The notes below the pieces were generated by a model. It searched no databases. It saw nothing but the letters and a program-made list of their open reading frames with translations, and had not been told where the DNA came from. 64,000 bases of DNA from Micromonospora pallida (GTDB taxonomy: Bacteria > Actinomycetota > Actinomycetes > Mycobacteriales > Micromonosporaceae), in NCBI RefSeq assembly GCF_900090325.1, contig NZ_FMHW01000002.1:7379001-7443000 (forward strand). Reading direction: 5' to 3'. The translations under genes were made by a program, and so were the position numbers. This document shows, piece by piece, positions 33,357 through 44,232 of this stretch (within the stretch, counting starts at the first letter, position 1; the number at the start of each line of letters is the position of its first letter).

Positions 33357-35411
33357 ATGGCGACGAGACCGATGCTAGGGAATCAGAAGCCAGTGGGCAC
33401 ACCGGCCGCTGCGGGAGTCACCGAGGAACTGGAACCGGGTCCGCTGGATGGGGATGGCACCGAGCAGGCCCTGCGTAACCTCCTCGGGGCTGAGGTGGAC
33501 CAGAAGCTGGTTGATTTCGCGGCCGGGGCCGGCGGGAATCCGCGCCTGCTGGCCGAACTCGCGCTCGGTCTCGTGGCGGAGGGGCTGGTAAGGGAAAACG
33601 GTGGCGTGGTCCAATTGGTCGAACCCCGCGTTCCGCGTCGCCTCCTCGAATTCGTGGTGAGCCGGTTGGGTGAGCTGAGCGCGAACTGTCAGCAGTTCCT
33701 CAAGGTCGCGGCGGCACTGGGCAGATCGTTCATGCTGGCGGACGTGTCCAGTCTGCTGGGCCGATCCTCGGCTACCCTGCTCACCGTACTGGACGAGGCG
33801 ATGGCGGCGGGGTTCGTCGTCGCGGTCGAGCGGCAACTCGCGTTCCAGAGCGAGTTCGTCCTGCTGGGGATCATCGAGTCGATCCCGGTTCCCGCGCGCG
33901 ACGCCCTGCGGAGTGAGGCGATGACTCTCTCCGGGAGAGGCGCCCAGTCGTACGAGAGCCTGTGGATGACCGAGCGTCCGACCGACGGTGTGGACAGGGA
34001 GGGCGTGGGCGGAGCGTGCTCGAGGGCGCACCGGCTGATAATGAACGGAGACGCGGCAGCCGGGGTACGTGTCGCGGAGCGCATGCTCGCCACCCCGGGC
34101 ATGTCGCCTGCCGACCGGCTCGACGCGGAGGCATCGGTAATTCTGGGTTACTTCCTGCTCGGCAGGAAGGAAGCGGAGAAGGTCGCCCAGAAGGTTCTGT
34201 GGGAACGAGGGGCCGCGCCGGGGGACGTCGCCGCACTGATGGCGTTGGCGGTGCGTTCCAATCTGCTCTGGCGGGCGGGAAAGCTGGCGGAGAGCCTGAG
34301 CCTGGGGCGTGCCGCGGTGCACAACAGCGAAAATGTCGATCCGGTCTGGCGTTTCCACTTCCAGCTCGCGCTGGCCGGAAAACTCGCGAACCTCCGTGAC
34401 TTCGACAAGGCCGAGTCGCTGATCGCCGATGCGGAGGCCGGCCTGCGCGGACTGCCCACGCCGGTCTGGACGGCGGCGCCGGCGGTGATGCGGTCCCGGT
34501 TGTCCCTCCAGGCCGGGCGAATAGGAGAGGCGCGCCGGGAGGCCGAGCTGGCGACGTCCGCGGCGGGGCAGGACGCCGTTCCCATGCTTCGACCTCTCGC
34601 CTATTCCGTGCTCAGCACCGCCTCGTTCTATCTGGGAGATCTCCCCGCCGCCGTCGACTACCTGAGGCGGGCGCACAGTGCCGTGGCGAGCCAGGTGGTG
34701 CTGGACTCCGTGCAGTACGCCTGGGCGGACATGCTCATCACCGTCAAACGGGAAGGGCCCCGGGCGGCTGCCCAACTGTTGTCCGGCAGGTACGGCCATC
34801 TGCCGACGCAGCGGAGCCTGTACATCGAGGATCCGAGTGCCGCCGCGTTCCTGGTCCGGCTCGCCCGCGACGTGGGCGACAGCGACCTCGAGCGGAGCGT
34901 GCTCGAGACGGTGGACGGCCTCGCCGGTGACAACCCCGGAATCTCGGTCATCGGTCTTACCGCCATGCACGCGAAAGCGTTGGCGAACAGCGCCTCGGCT
35001 GCCCTGGCGCTCATCATCGTGCAGTCGCCGGATCCGATCTCGGTGGCCCTGGCGACCGAGGAACTCGCCAAGCTCTATGCCGCCAGAACTCCGCTGGCCG
35101 CACGGCGTACCGATCCGGCCTACTCGGAAGAGGTCGGTCCGGACACCGCCGCCTGCTGGTCCGTTCTCTCGGACATGGAGCGACGTATCGCCTACCTGGT
35201 GAGCGTGGGCCTGACGAACCGACAGATAGCCAAGCAGGTGCATCTGTCGGCGCACACCGTGAACTACCACCTCCGGAAGATCTACCGGAAGTTGGGCATC
35301 AACACCCGGGTCGAACTGGCGCACGGAGCGGCGAGCTACTCGAGCAAGGTCGCGATCTACTCGATGGGCGACGACGAGAACTCCGGCCACATCGCTGGTG
35401 AGGCCGTCTGA
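33357..35411 (+). CDS. LuxR-type regulator lacking the P-loop (truncated LAL-like)
   Basis: The 684-residue protein ends in a GerE/LuxR helix-turn-helix (LSDMERRIAYLVSVGLTNRQ, IAKQVHLSAHTVNYHLRKIYRKLGI), preceded by a long helical-repeat region. Its N-terminus corresponds only to the last part of the ATPase module of large LuxR (LAL) regulators (AGGNPRLLAELALGLVAEGL, then the winged-helix-like VVSRLGELSANCQQFLKVAAALG). No Walker A or B motif is present. The upstream sequence holds no missing part, so this is a naturally shortened form. It is likely a pathway activator for the cluster, convergent with a full-length homologue. Confidence 0.82.
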   Translation: MATRPMLGNQKPVGTPAAAGVTEELEPGPLDGDGTEQALRNLLGAEVDQKLVDFAAGAGGNPRLLAELALGLVAEGLVRENGGVVQLVEPRVPRRLLEFVVSRLGELSANCQQFLKVAAALGRSFMLADVSSLLGRSSATLLTVLDEAMAAGFVVAVERQLAFQSEFVLLGIIESIPVPARDALRSEAMTLSGRGAQSYESLWMTERPTDGVDREGVGGACSRAHRLIMNGDAAAGVRVAERMLATPGMSPADRLDAEASVILGYFLLGRKEAEKVAQKVLWERGAAPGDVAALMALAVRSNLLWRAGKLAESLSLGRAAVHNSENVDPVWRFHFQLALAGKLANLRDFDKAESLIADAEAGLRGLPTPVWTAAPAVMRSRLSLQAGRIGEARREAELATSAAGQDAVPMLRPLAYSVLSTASFYLGDLPAAVDYLRRAHSAVASQVVLDSVQYAWADMLITVKREGPRAAAQLLSGRYGHLPTQRSLYIEDPSAAAFLVRLARDVGDSDLERSVLETVDGLAGDNPGISVIGLTAMHAKALANSASAALALIIVQSPDPISVALATEELAKLYAARTPLAARRTDPAYSEEVGPDTAACWSVLSDMERRIAYLVSVGLTNRQIAKQVHLSAHTVNYHLRKIYRKLGINTRVELAHGAASYSSKVAIYSMGDDENSGHIAGEAV

Positions 35412-35435
35412 CCGACGGTGACAACCCGGGTAGGG

Positions 35436-35455
35436 ACCCGGTCCGCCGACCGGGT
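35436..35455. terminator. Short bidirectional hairpin between convergent LuxR genes
   Basis: Arms 35436-35443 (ACCCGGTC) and 35448-35455 (GACCGGGT) with a 4-base loop lie between the two stop codons (35411 and 35459). Confidence 0.55.
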
Positions 35456-35458
35456 TGG

Positions 35459-38182
35459 TCAGCCGGCGGACGCCGGGTGGTGCGCGACGGCCAGTACCGG
35501 TGGGAAGGCCTCGTGCGCGATGAAGTGCTTGGTCAGTTCGACGCGACTGTTGATGTCGAGCTTCGAGAACACCCGCCGGAGATGACTGTCGACGGTGTGC
35601 GGCGACAGGAACAGGACGCTCGCCGCCTCCCGGTTGGTCCGGCCGTCGACGATTGCCCGTACGACGCGCAGCTCCGCGCTCGTGAGGCTCTCCCAGCCGG
35701 ACTTGGGCCGCTCCGCAGCGAGCCGACGGACGTTGGGCGCGTCGAGATGACGAAGCTGCTGCTGCACCCGGTCTGTGTCGCACTGCGCGCCGCATTCCAG
35801 ATAGAGATCCAGGGCGGACTCGAGGAGCCGAACCGCCCGGGTCCGGTCCCGCACGCCCTGTTCGACCCGCGCCGCGTCCTCGAGCGCGCTGGCCGCCGCC
35901 AGCGGGCGTCCGGCGAGCCGATGGAGATCAGCGGCCCGGTGCAGCGCGACCGGGTCGTTGCGCAGGACGCCCTCGGCGTGTTCGGCGGCCCCCGCCAGTG
36001 ACTGCACCAGCGGGTTGCGCTGGGCGAGTCGCCGGGCGAACTCGGCCGCCCGTTCGGCCTCCGCGCCGAGTCCCACCTGCCGGGCCTGGCAAACGAGCGT
36101 CGCCGCCGCGGTCGGTGCCTCGGAGAAGAGCAGCGGATCGGGTACGACCCGCCCCTCGATGTTGATCAACGTCTGGACCATCATCGCCGGGCGCCCACTG
36201 GCGGCGTGGAACTGCGCGAGCGCCCAGTCCAGGCGGGCCCGGTCGGCTGGCGCGTCACCGGTCGTCAGCCGCTCGGTCAGGCGCAACTGGTCGCTGGCCG
36301 TGGCGAGATCGCCGCGACCCATGCTGATCCGGGCCAGCACGAGGCGCGCGGGTACGGCGTCCTCCGGCGCCGACCGCTCCACCAGGCGAAGCGCCGTCTC
36401 GGCGTCGACCCGTGCCTCCTCGAGTCGACCCACCGCAGCCAGGAGTTCGGCGCGGTGGCCGTACCACAGGGACTCCGACCAGGTCTCGCCGCGCGGCTCC
36501 GACTCCTGCCGGACGGCGGCGAGGACGGCGGTGGCCTCCTCGAACTGGTCGGCCGCGACGAGCGCCCGGACCAACCACGTCCAGAGCGGCCGTTCGCCGT
36601 GGCATCGCGGCGTCGCCGGCTCACCGCGCCACGCTGCCGGGACCGGGTCGGGTACGTCGCGCACGCGCTTCGCGGTGTCCGCGAACGCCCGATTCAGCTT
36701 GGCGCGGTCCAGCTCGCAGATGTCCTGCCGCGCCAGCGTCCGCTGGAGAAGCTCGGCCGCCGTGTCGGGGCTGTCGGCGTCCCGCAGTCCCTGCCCCAGC
36801 TCGAGCACCAACTGCGACTCGGCTGCCGCGTCGAGACCGGGGCGCAGGGCGATGTCGGCCAGCCGGCAGGCTTCGCTGCCCCGTCCCGCTCCGGCAAGCA
36901 GACGCAGGGCACGGGCCAGCGTTCGCGGCGCGTCGTCGAAGAGAACACCCAGTTGCGCGACGGCCCGAGCCACCAGGTTGTCGCAGCCGGCGGGCGGCTG
37001 GGGTGCCGGTGAGGAGGTCCCGACCGGTGCGACAGGGCCTGGCCGTTCGACACGGGTGTCCGCCACGCTGGCCAGGGAAGGGCGCACCACGGGAGCGGGC
37101 GAGCGCGGTACGCGCCGATCCCCGCCGGCGTCTCCCGCGCTGGTCCCCGGCCCGGCCGCCGACCCGAGGGCGGGCCCGGCCGCGGAGCGCTCCCGGAACG
37201 CGGCGTGCTGAAGTGCCTCGCCGACCACCTGGTGGGTGAACGTCAGCTCCGGGCCCACCCGTCGTACCAAGCCCACCTGCACCGCCTCGTCGACCCCGGA
37301 GGACAGCTCGGCGGAATCGTCGAGCAGGGCCGCCGCCTCCTCGACCGTGAACGTGTGGCCGATCCCCCGGCCCGCCACGAGCAGCCGCCGAACCGCGGGC
37401 GACAGCTCGTCCAGCAGGCCGTGCACCGCGGTGAGGACGCCCTCGGGCAGCCGCTCGGCCACCACCGAGGCCGCCCCGTCGATGATGATCATCTGTCCGG
37501 CCTTGATGAGGGCGCTGAACACGTGCTCCATCAGCCACGGGTTGCCGCCGCACCGAGCCGCCCAGTCGAGTACGGACGCATCCGGTTTGGCGCCGAGGAT
37601 GCTGGTGCACAACTCGGCTGCCGCCTCGTCGTCCAGCGCCCCGAGGTGAAGCCGTACCGCGGCATGGTCGATCAGCCAGTCGATGGCGTGCTGGGCCAGC
37701 GATTGGGTGGGCACCGGTCGACGGGCGAGCAGCCACAGCACCGGTGACGAGGCCAGCGACTGGACGAGCCCCCGGAGGGCCAGCGCACTGACGTCGTCGA
37801 TCCGGTGCGCGTCGTCCAGTACGACCACGAGGGGGTGTCTGCGGGCCGCGCTCTCGACCAGTTCACCCACCCGGTCCATCACCCAGAAGGGGTTTCTGTC
37901 CGGGCGGACCAGATCGTCGAAATCGGCTTCACCGGACATCACCCGTCGCAGGAAATTGATCAGCAGGTGAATGGGGATCGGCTGGCCGGTGATACTGGCC
38001 CTCCCGGCGACCACGGTCAGACCGCGTTCCGCCCCCTCCACGCCCGTGGCCTTCAGCAGGTGGGTCTTGCCCACGCCGAACGGTCCGTCGACGATGACGC
38101 AACTGCTGGATCCCCGCAGGGTGGCGTCCAGCCGGCTGCCCAGCGAGGACAGCACCTGCTCACGCCCTACCAGTGGATTCAT
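35459..38182 (-). CDS. Large ATP-binding LuxR (LAL/MalT-type) transcriptional regulator
   Basis: The 907-residue protein starts at the ATG at 38182 (NPLVGREQVLSSLGSRL). It has an AAA-type ATPase with Walker A GPFGVGKTHLLK and Walker B LVVVLDDAHRIDD, a sensor-like CGGNPWLMEHVF, a long TPR-like middle and a C-terminal LuxR helix-turn-helix (LTSAELRVVRAIVDGRTNREA, SVLFLSPHTVDSHLRRVFSKLDI). LAL proteins usually activate secondary-metabolite operons. It is divergent from the mevalonate operon across a 433-base gap that contains two dyads. The frame extends to 38281 without family similarity. Confidence 0.9.
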   Translation of the reverse strand: MNPLVGREQVLSSLGSRLDATLRGSSSCVIVDGPFGVGKTHLLKATGVEGAERGLTVVAGRASITGQPIPIHLLINFLRRVMSGEADFDDLVRPDRNPFWVMDRVGELVESAARRHPLVVVLDDAHRIDDVSALALRGLVQSLASSPVLWLLARRPVPTQSLAQHAIDWLIDHAAVRLHLGALDDEAAAELCTSILGAKPDASVLDWAARCGGNPWLMEHVFSALIKAGQMIIIDGAASVVAERLPEGVLTAVHGLLDELSPAVRRLLVAGRGIGHTFTVEEAAALLDDSAELSSGVDEAVQVGLVRRVGPELTFTHQVVGEALQHAAFRERSAAGPALGSAAGPGTSAGDAGGDRRVPRSPAPVVRPSLASVADTRVERPGPVAPVGTSSPAPQPPAGCDNLVARAVAQLGVLFDDAPRTLARALRLLAGAGRGSEACRLADIALRPGLDAAAESQLVLELGQGLRDADSPDTAAELLQRTLARQDICELDRAKLNRAFADTAKRVRDVPDPVPAAWRGEPATPRCHGERPLWTWLVRALVAADQFEEATAVLAAVRQESEPRGETWSESLWYGHRAELLAAVGRLEEARVDAETALRLVERSAPEDAVPARLVLARISMGRGDLATASDQLRLTERLTTGDAPADRARLDWALAQFHAASGRPAMMVQTLINIEGRVVPDPLLFSEAPTAAATLVCQARQVGLGAEAERAAEFARRLAQRNPLVQSLAGAAEHAEGVLRNDPVALHRAADLHRLAGRPLAAASALEDAARVEQGVRDRTRAVRLLESALDLYLECGAQCDTDRVQQQLRHLDAPNVRRLAAERPKSGWESLTSAELRVVRAIVDGRTNREAASVLFLSPHTVDSHLRRVFSKLDINSRVELTKHFIAHEAFPPVLAVAHHPASAG

Positions 38183-38615
38183 GGTTACCACCCCGGGTAT
38201 CTCTGGTGGATCGTCCAACGTGTGCCACGGGCCCGGCCAGCGTCGCGGGTGTGCGACTGTCCGGAGCTGACAGTTGCACACCCGGCGCGGAGTCGGGCTC
38301 GGTCGACCGTCGCGGCGAAAGCGCCACCTCAGTTATACGGGATTCACGGCGCTGTGACGTGAATGGATGTACTAGCCTGCACTACCCGTGTGAGTAGTGG
38401 GCAGGGCAGCGCGATGCGATTACTGTCGTTGATGTCGATCAGTGCATAGATGGTAGTCGTGCTGGTCAGGAATTGGTGCTGCTTTCCTCGGAGATTCGTG
38501 CGTCCGGAACGGGCCAGAGGTCTCGCGCCCGAAATTACATGTTTTCCGACAACTCGTGGGAGTCCGGGGTGTATGGGCGTGAAGGTGATCGTCACTTCGA
38601 TCGGAAGTGGGGTAC
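38183..38615. promoter_or_regulatory. Divergent control region between the LAL regulator and the mevalonate operon, with two dyads
   Basis: This 433-base gap has no credible gene and lower GC than its flanks. Two symmetrical sites are visible: ATTCACG-N9-CGTGAAT (38342-38348 and 38358-38364) and CACTAC-N8-GTAGTG (38380-38385 and 38394-38399). Either could bind one of the cluster's LuxR regulators. Ribosome site GGAAGTGGGG precedes the polyprenyl synthase ATG. Confidence 0.45.
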
Positions 38616-39704
38616 ATGACCGTCAGCTATCTCGGGGCGGCTGCGGACGTGGCTGCTGTCGATGCCGCGCTCAGGGACTTCTTCACCGAACGCCGCGCCG
38701 AAGCCGAGGCGCTCGGTCCGGACCTCGCGGCGATGGTCGCGGAACTCGAGGGCTACGTTCTGCGCGGCGGCAAACGCATCCGGCCGGCCTTCGCCTGGTT
38801 GGGCTGGCTCGGCGCCGGCGGTGATCCCCACGACCCGGCCGCCACGGCGGTGCTGAGCGCCTGTGCGGGATTCGAGCTGCTGCACGCGGCGTGCCTGATC
38901 CACGACGACATCATCGACGCGTCCCGGACCCGCCGTGGCCATCCCGCCGCGCACGTGGCATACGCCGAGCGGCATCGGGCGCGGCGGTTCTCCGGTGACC
39001 CCGACGCCTTCGGCACGGGCACCGCCATCCTGATCGGGGACCTGGCCCTGATCTGGGCCGACGTCCTGGTCCGCGCCTCCGGGCTGTCGGCGGACGCGCA
39101 CGCCCGGGTCTCCCCGGTCTGGTGCGCGGTCCGCTCGGAGGTCATGTACGGCCAACTCCTCGACCTGGTCAGCCAGGCGAGCGACGACGAGGACGTCGAC
39201 GCGGCACTGCGCGTCGACCAGTACAAGACGGCCTCGTACACGGTGGAACGCCCGCTGCAGTTCGGTGCCGCGATCGCCGGCGCGGACGCCGACCTGGTCG
39301 CGGCCTATCGGGCGTTCGGGGCCGACATCGGGATCGCGTTCCAGCTCCGCGACGACCTGCTCGGCGTGTTCGGCGACCCGACGGTGACCGGCAAGCCGTC
39401 CGGCGACGACCTGCGCGAGGGCAAGCGAACGGTGCTGCTGGCGACGGCGCTCGAGCGGGCGGACGCCCACGACCCGGCGGATGCGGCGTTCCTCCGGGCG
39501 ACGGTCGGCACCGACCTCTCCGACGAGGAACTGGCCCGCGCCCGGGCCATCCTGGTCGGCGTCGGTGCCGTCGAGCACATCGAAGGGCAGATCGCGCTCC
39601 GCTTCGACCGGGCCATGGCCGTGCTGGCGGCCAGCACCGCCACCAGCGCCGCGAAACACCAGCTCGCCGAGATGGCGATCAAGGCAACGCAGCGGGCCCA
39701 GTGA
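38616..39704 (+). CDS. Polyprenyl diphosphate synthase (farnesyl/geranylgeranyl type)
   Basis: The 362-residue enzyme condenses IPP with allylic diphosphates. Motifs: GGKRIRPAFAWLGW, first Asp-rich motif HDDIIDASRTRRG, KTASYTVERPLQFGAAIAG and second motif QLRDDLLGVFGDPTVTGKPSGDDL. Residues four and five before the first Asp-rich motif are Cys and Ala, small rather than aromatic. This usually allows chains longer than C15, although the expected product of this pathway is farnesyl. It is the first gene of the mevalonate operon, in the order known from Streptomyces. The ATG at 38616 is chosen for its ribosome-site spacing. Confidence 0.92.
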   Translation: MTVSYLGAAADVAAVDAALRDFFTERRAEAEALGPDLAAMVAELEGYVLRGGKRIRPAFAWLGWLGAGGDPHDPAATAVLSACAGFELLHAACLIHDDIIDASRTRRGHPAAHVAYAERHRARRFSGDPDAFGTGTAILIGDLALIWADVLVRASGLSADAHARVSPVWCAVRSEVMYGQLLDLVSQASDDEDVDAALRVDQYKTASYTVERPLQFGAAIAGADADLVAAYRAFGADIGIAFQLRDDLLGVFGDPTVTGKPSGDDLREGKRTVLLATALERADAHDPADAAFLRATVGTDLSDEELARARAILVGVGAVEHIEGQIALRFDRAMAVLAASTATSAAKHQLAEMAIKATQRAQ

Positions 39705-40930
39705 TGTCACCGACGAATCCACTCACGTTCGCCGGCCGCGCCAGCTCCGCCGGCGATCCGGGCGTCGCCCACGGCCGCACCGATGCCCCGAGTACGGCCC
39801 ACGGCCGTACCGATGCCCCGGACGCCGTGCCCGGTGGTCCCGGTGGCCCGGGTGCCGCGCCCGGCCGGGTCGGCGTCGGCCGCGCCCACGGCAAGGCCAT
39901 CCTGCTCGGGGAACACGCCGTCGTGTACGGCGCTCCGGCGCTGGTCATTCCGGTTCCGCAGTTGACGGTCACCGCGACCGCGACGCGAATCCCGGCTGAC
40001 GGCGCGGACCGGATCTCCTTCGCGATGACGGGACCGGGAACCACGTCGGTGACACCACTGGCCAACGACGGCCTGCAACACCTGGTGGCGGAGTTCAAGG
40101 AGCGGGCTGCCGTCGTCGAGCGCATGTGCGCCGACGTGCTCATCGACAGCGCGATCCCGCAGGGTCGTGGACTCGGTTCCAGTGCCGCGTGCGCCCGAGC
40201 GGCCGTGCTGGCACTCGCGGAGGTCTTCGACCGCCGGCTCGACGCGCGAACGGTGTTCGATCTGGTGCAGGCTTCGGAACGGGTGGCGCACGGCCGGGCG
40301 AGCGGCATCGACGCGCTCGCCACCGGTGCGACGGCTCCCCTCCTCTTCCACACCGGCACCGCCCGGGAACTGCCCGTCGCCATGCTGGGGCAGTGCCCCG
40401 CGCACCCACCGGAGCGGGCCGACGGTCACGCCGACGAGGGCCACCCCGACCGGATCGCGCGTGCCGGCCGTCAGGCGCCCGTCTCCACCAGCTTCGACGG
40501 GCTGTTCGTCATCGCGGACAGCGGTGTCGGCGGCAGCACCAAGGACGCCGTGGAGCTGGTACGGCACCGGTTCGAGCGCGAGGCGGAGACGCAGGAGGCC
40601 TTCGTACGTCAGGTGTCGAGCCTGACCCGGGCGGCCCTGCGCGACCTCACCGTCGGCCGGTTGCCCGACTTTGGCGCGCGGCTGACCGAGAACCACCGGC
40701 TGCTCCGCGAGATCGGGATCAGCACGGATCGGATCGACGCGCTGGTCGGCGCCGCGCTCGCGGCCGGCAGTCTGGGCGCCAAGATCACCGGCGGCGGGTT
40801 GGGTGGCTGCATGATCGCGCTGGCCGAGGACCCCCGCCGGGCGGAGACGGTCGTGCGGGGCCTGCACGAAGCCGGCGCCATCCGGACCTGGGTCGTACCG
40901 ACGGGGAGGTTCGCGAGTCATGGCCATTGA
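39704..40930 (+). CDS. Mevalonate kinase
   Basis: The enzyme phosphorylates mevalonate at C5 (GHMP kinase family). Of about 408 residues, the first 55 are an unusual Gly/Pro/Ala-rich extension containing a near-perfect 24-base repeat (39767-39790 and 39797-39820, encoding AHGRTDAP twice). The core follows: motif I GKAILLGEHAVVYGAPALVI, ATP loop IPQGRGLGSSAACARAAV, and motif III AKITGGGLGGCMIAL. The start overlaps the upstream stop by one base (TGATG), and a GTG 3 bases earlier is also possible. The stop overlaps the next gene by 11 bases. Confidence 0.93.
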   Translation: MSPTNPLTFAGRASSAGDPGVAHGRTDAPSTAHGRTDAPDAVPGGPGGPGAAPGRVGVGRAHGKAILLGEHAVVYGAPALVIPVPQLTVTATATRIPADGADRISFAMTGPGTTSVTPLANDGLQHLVAEFKERAAVVERMCADVLIDSAIPQGRGLGSSAACARAAVLALAEVFDRRLDARTVFDLVQASERVAHGRASGIDALATGATAPLLFHTGTARELPVAMLGQCPAHPPERADGHADEGHPDRIARAGRQAPVSTSFDGLFVIADSGVGGSTKDAVELVRHRFEREAETQEAFVRQVSSLTRAALRDLTVGRLPDFGARLTENHRLLREIGISTDRIDALVGAALAAGSLGAKITGGGLGGCMIALAEDPRRAETVVRGLHEAGAIRTWVVPTGRFASHGH

Positions 40931-41965
40931 CCACCAGATGACGCCGGCCGGACCGGCTGGGCAGGTCCTCGACCCCGGCGCGACCGCCGTCGCCCATCCG
41001 AACATCGCGCTGATCAAGTACTGGGGCAAGCGCGACGAGCAACTCATGATCCCGTACGTCGACAGCCTGTCGATGACCCTGGACGTCTTCCCGACGACCA
41101 CCACCGTCCGGCTCAGTCCCGAGGCACCGGCCGACAGCGTCACGCTCGACGGATCGCCTGCGGAGGGGGAACAGCGGCGGCGCGTCGTCGCCTTCCTGGA
41201 CCTGGTCCGGGAGTTGGCGGGGCGTACCGAACCGGCCGAGGTCGACACCCGCAACGCCGTACCCACCGGAGCGGGTCTGGCGTCCTCGGCGAGTGGCTTC
41301 GCCGCGTTGGCCCTCGCCGGCGCCGCCGCGTACGGCCTCGACCTCGACCCCACCGCGCTGTCCCGCCTGGCCCGGCGCGGGTCCGTGTCGGCCGCCCGGT
41401 CGATCTTCGGTGACTTCGCGATCTGCCACGCGGGCCGGGGGACCAGCGAGGACGCGGACCTCGACTCCTACGCCGAGCCGGTGCCGGTCCCGGACTTCGA
41501 CCCGGCGCTGGTGATCGCGCTGGTGGACGCCGGCCCCAAGGCCGTGTCCAGCCGCGCCGCCATGCGGCGAACCGTCGAGACCTCCCCGCTCTACCGGTCG
41601 TGGGCGACCTCGAGCGCGGCCGACCTGACCGAGATGCGGGTGGCGCTGCGACGTGGCGATCTCGACGCGGTGGGAGAGATCGCCGAGCGGAACGCCCTCG
41701 GCATGCACGCGACGATGCTGGCCGCACGGCCGGCGGTGCGCTACCTGTCGCCGGCCACCGTGGCCGTGCTCGACCGCGTCGGGTGGCTACGAGCGAACGG
41801 GGTACCGGCCTACGCGACCATGGACGCCGGGCCGAACGTCAAGGTGCTCTGCCACCGCACGGATGCCGCCCGGGTGGCCGAGGCGCTGCGCGACGCCGCC
41901 CCGGGGTGCTCGGTGGTCACCGCCCGGCGCGGGCCGGGCGCCCGCCTGCGAACGGGGGCCGAGCG

Positions 41966-41969
<4 letters not shown>
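40920..41969 (+). CDS. Diphosphomevalonate decarboxylase
   Basis: The 349-residue GHMP enzyme converts mevalonate 5-diphosphate to IPP with ATP. Conserved segments: AHPNIALIKYWGKRDEQLMIP, DSLSMTLD, the ATP loop VPTGAGLASSASGFAALALA, the SVSAARSIFGDF stretch corresponding to the family's SACRSLFGG motif, and YATMDAGPNVKVLC containing the catalytic Asp. It overlaps the genes on both sides (11 bases upstream, 4 downstream as GTGA), so translation is coupled. Confidence 0.93.
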
Positions 41970-43140
<1,171 letters not shown>

Positions 43141-43144
<4 letters not shown>

Positions 43145-44232
43145 TCGCCAACCGCAAGGACGACCACGTCCGGTTCGCCACCGAGCAGCAACGCCAACTC
43201 GGCGGACACCACCAGTTCGACGAGGTGTCCTTCGTCCACCACGCCCTGGCTGGCCTCGACCGGTCCGAGGTGTCCCTGACCACCCGGTTCGGTGGCCTCG
43301 AATGGCCGGTGCCACTGTGCATCAACGCGATGACCGGCGGCAGCGTCAAGACCGGTCTCATCAACCGCGACCTGGCGATCGCCGCCCGCGAGACCGGGGT
43401 CCCCATCGCGACGGGCTCCATGAGCGCGTACTTCGCCGACGAGTCGGTGGCGCACACCTTCAGCGTGATGCGCCGGGAGAACCCGACCGGGTTCATCATG
43501 GCGAACGTCAACGCGACCGCCTCCGTCGAGAAGGCGCGGCGGGCCGTCGACCTGTTGCAGGCCGACGCCCTCCAGATCCACCTGAACGTCATCCAGGAGA
43601 CGGTGATGCCGGAGGGCGACCGGTCGTTCGCCTCGTGGGGGCCGCGGATCGAGAAGATCGTGGCCGGCGTCGACGTCCCGGTGATCGTCAAGGAGGTCGG
43701 CTTCGGGCTGAGCCGCGAAACCCTGTCGACGCTGCGGGACCTGGGCGTACGGGTGGCCGACGTCGCCGGCAGCGGCGGTACGAACTTCGCGCGCATCGAG
43801 AACGACCGGCGGGACCGGGCCGACTACTCCTTCCTCAACGGCTGGGGCCAGTCCACGCCCGCGTGCCTGCTGGACGCCCAGGGCGTCGATATCCCGGTGC
43901 TGGCCTCCGGCGGGATCCGCCATCCGCTGGACGTGGTGCGGGGACTGGCGCTCGGCGCGTCCGCCGCCGGGGTGTCCGGCCTGTTCCTCAAGACGGTGCT
44001 GGACGGCGGCGTGCCCGCGCTGGTGGCGCTGATCTCCCGGTGGCTCGACCAACTGGCCGCCCTGATGACCGCGCTGGGCGCGCGGACCCCGGCCGACCTG
44101 GCCCGATGCGACGTGCTGGTCCATGGCGAACTGCGCGCGTTCTGCGCCGACCGGGGAATCGAGACCAGCCGGCTCGCCACCCGTTCCAGGTCTTACGGCA
44201 CCACCCACGAGACGATTGGAGGCATCCGTTGA
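43141..44232 (+). CDS. fni: Type 2 isopentenyl-diphosphate isomerase (FMN-dependent)
   Basis: The 363-residue FMN enzyme interconverts IPP and DMAPP. It begins with the family start NRKDDHVRFA, then HHQFDEVSFVHHAL, INAMTGGS with KTG (phosphate site), ATGSMSAYF, IHLNVIQETVMPEGDR (with QxxxMPEGD, the Mg-binding region), VIVKEVGFGLS, DVAGSGGTNFARIEN and VLASGGIRHPLD. All are present. It is translationally coupled on both sides in the mevalonate operon. Confidence 0.95.

Noticed and set aside
33375..35795. An 806-codon frame antisense to the first LuxR gene
   Set aside because: It overlaps both LuxR-type genes and has arginine-rich shadow composition.
38344..38595. Small open frame (83 codons) in the gap before the mevalonate operon
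   Set aside because: No ribosome site, no family pattern, and it lies across the two dyads and the probable promoter region.
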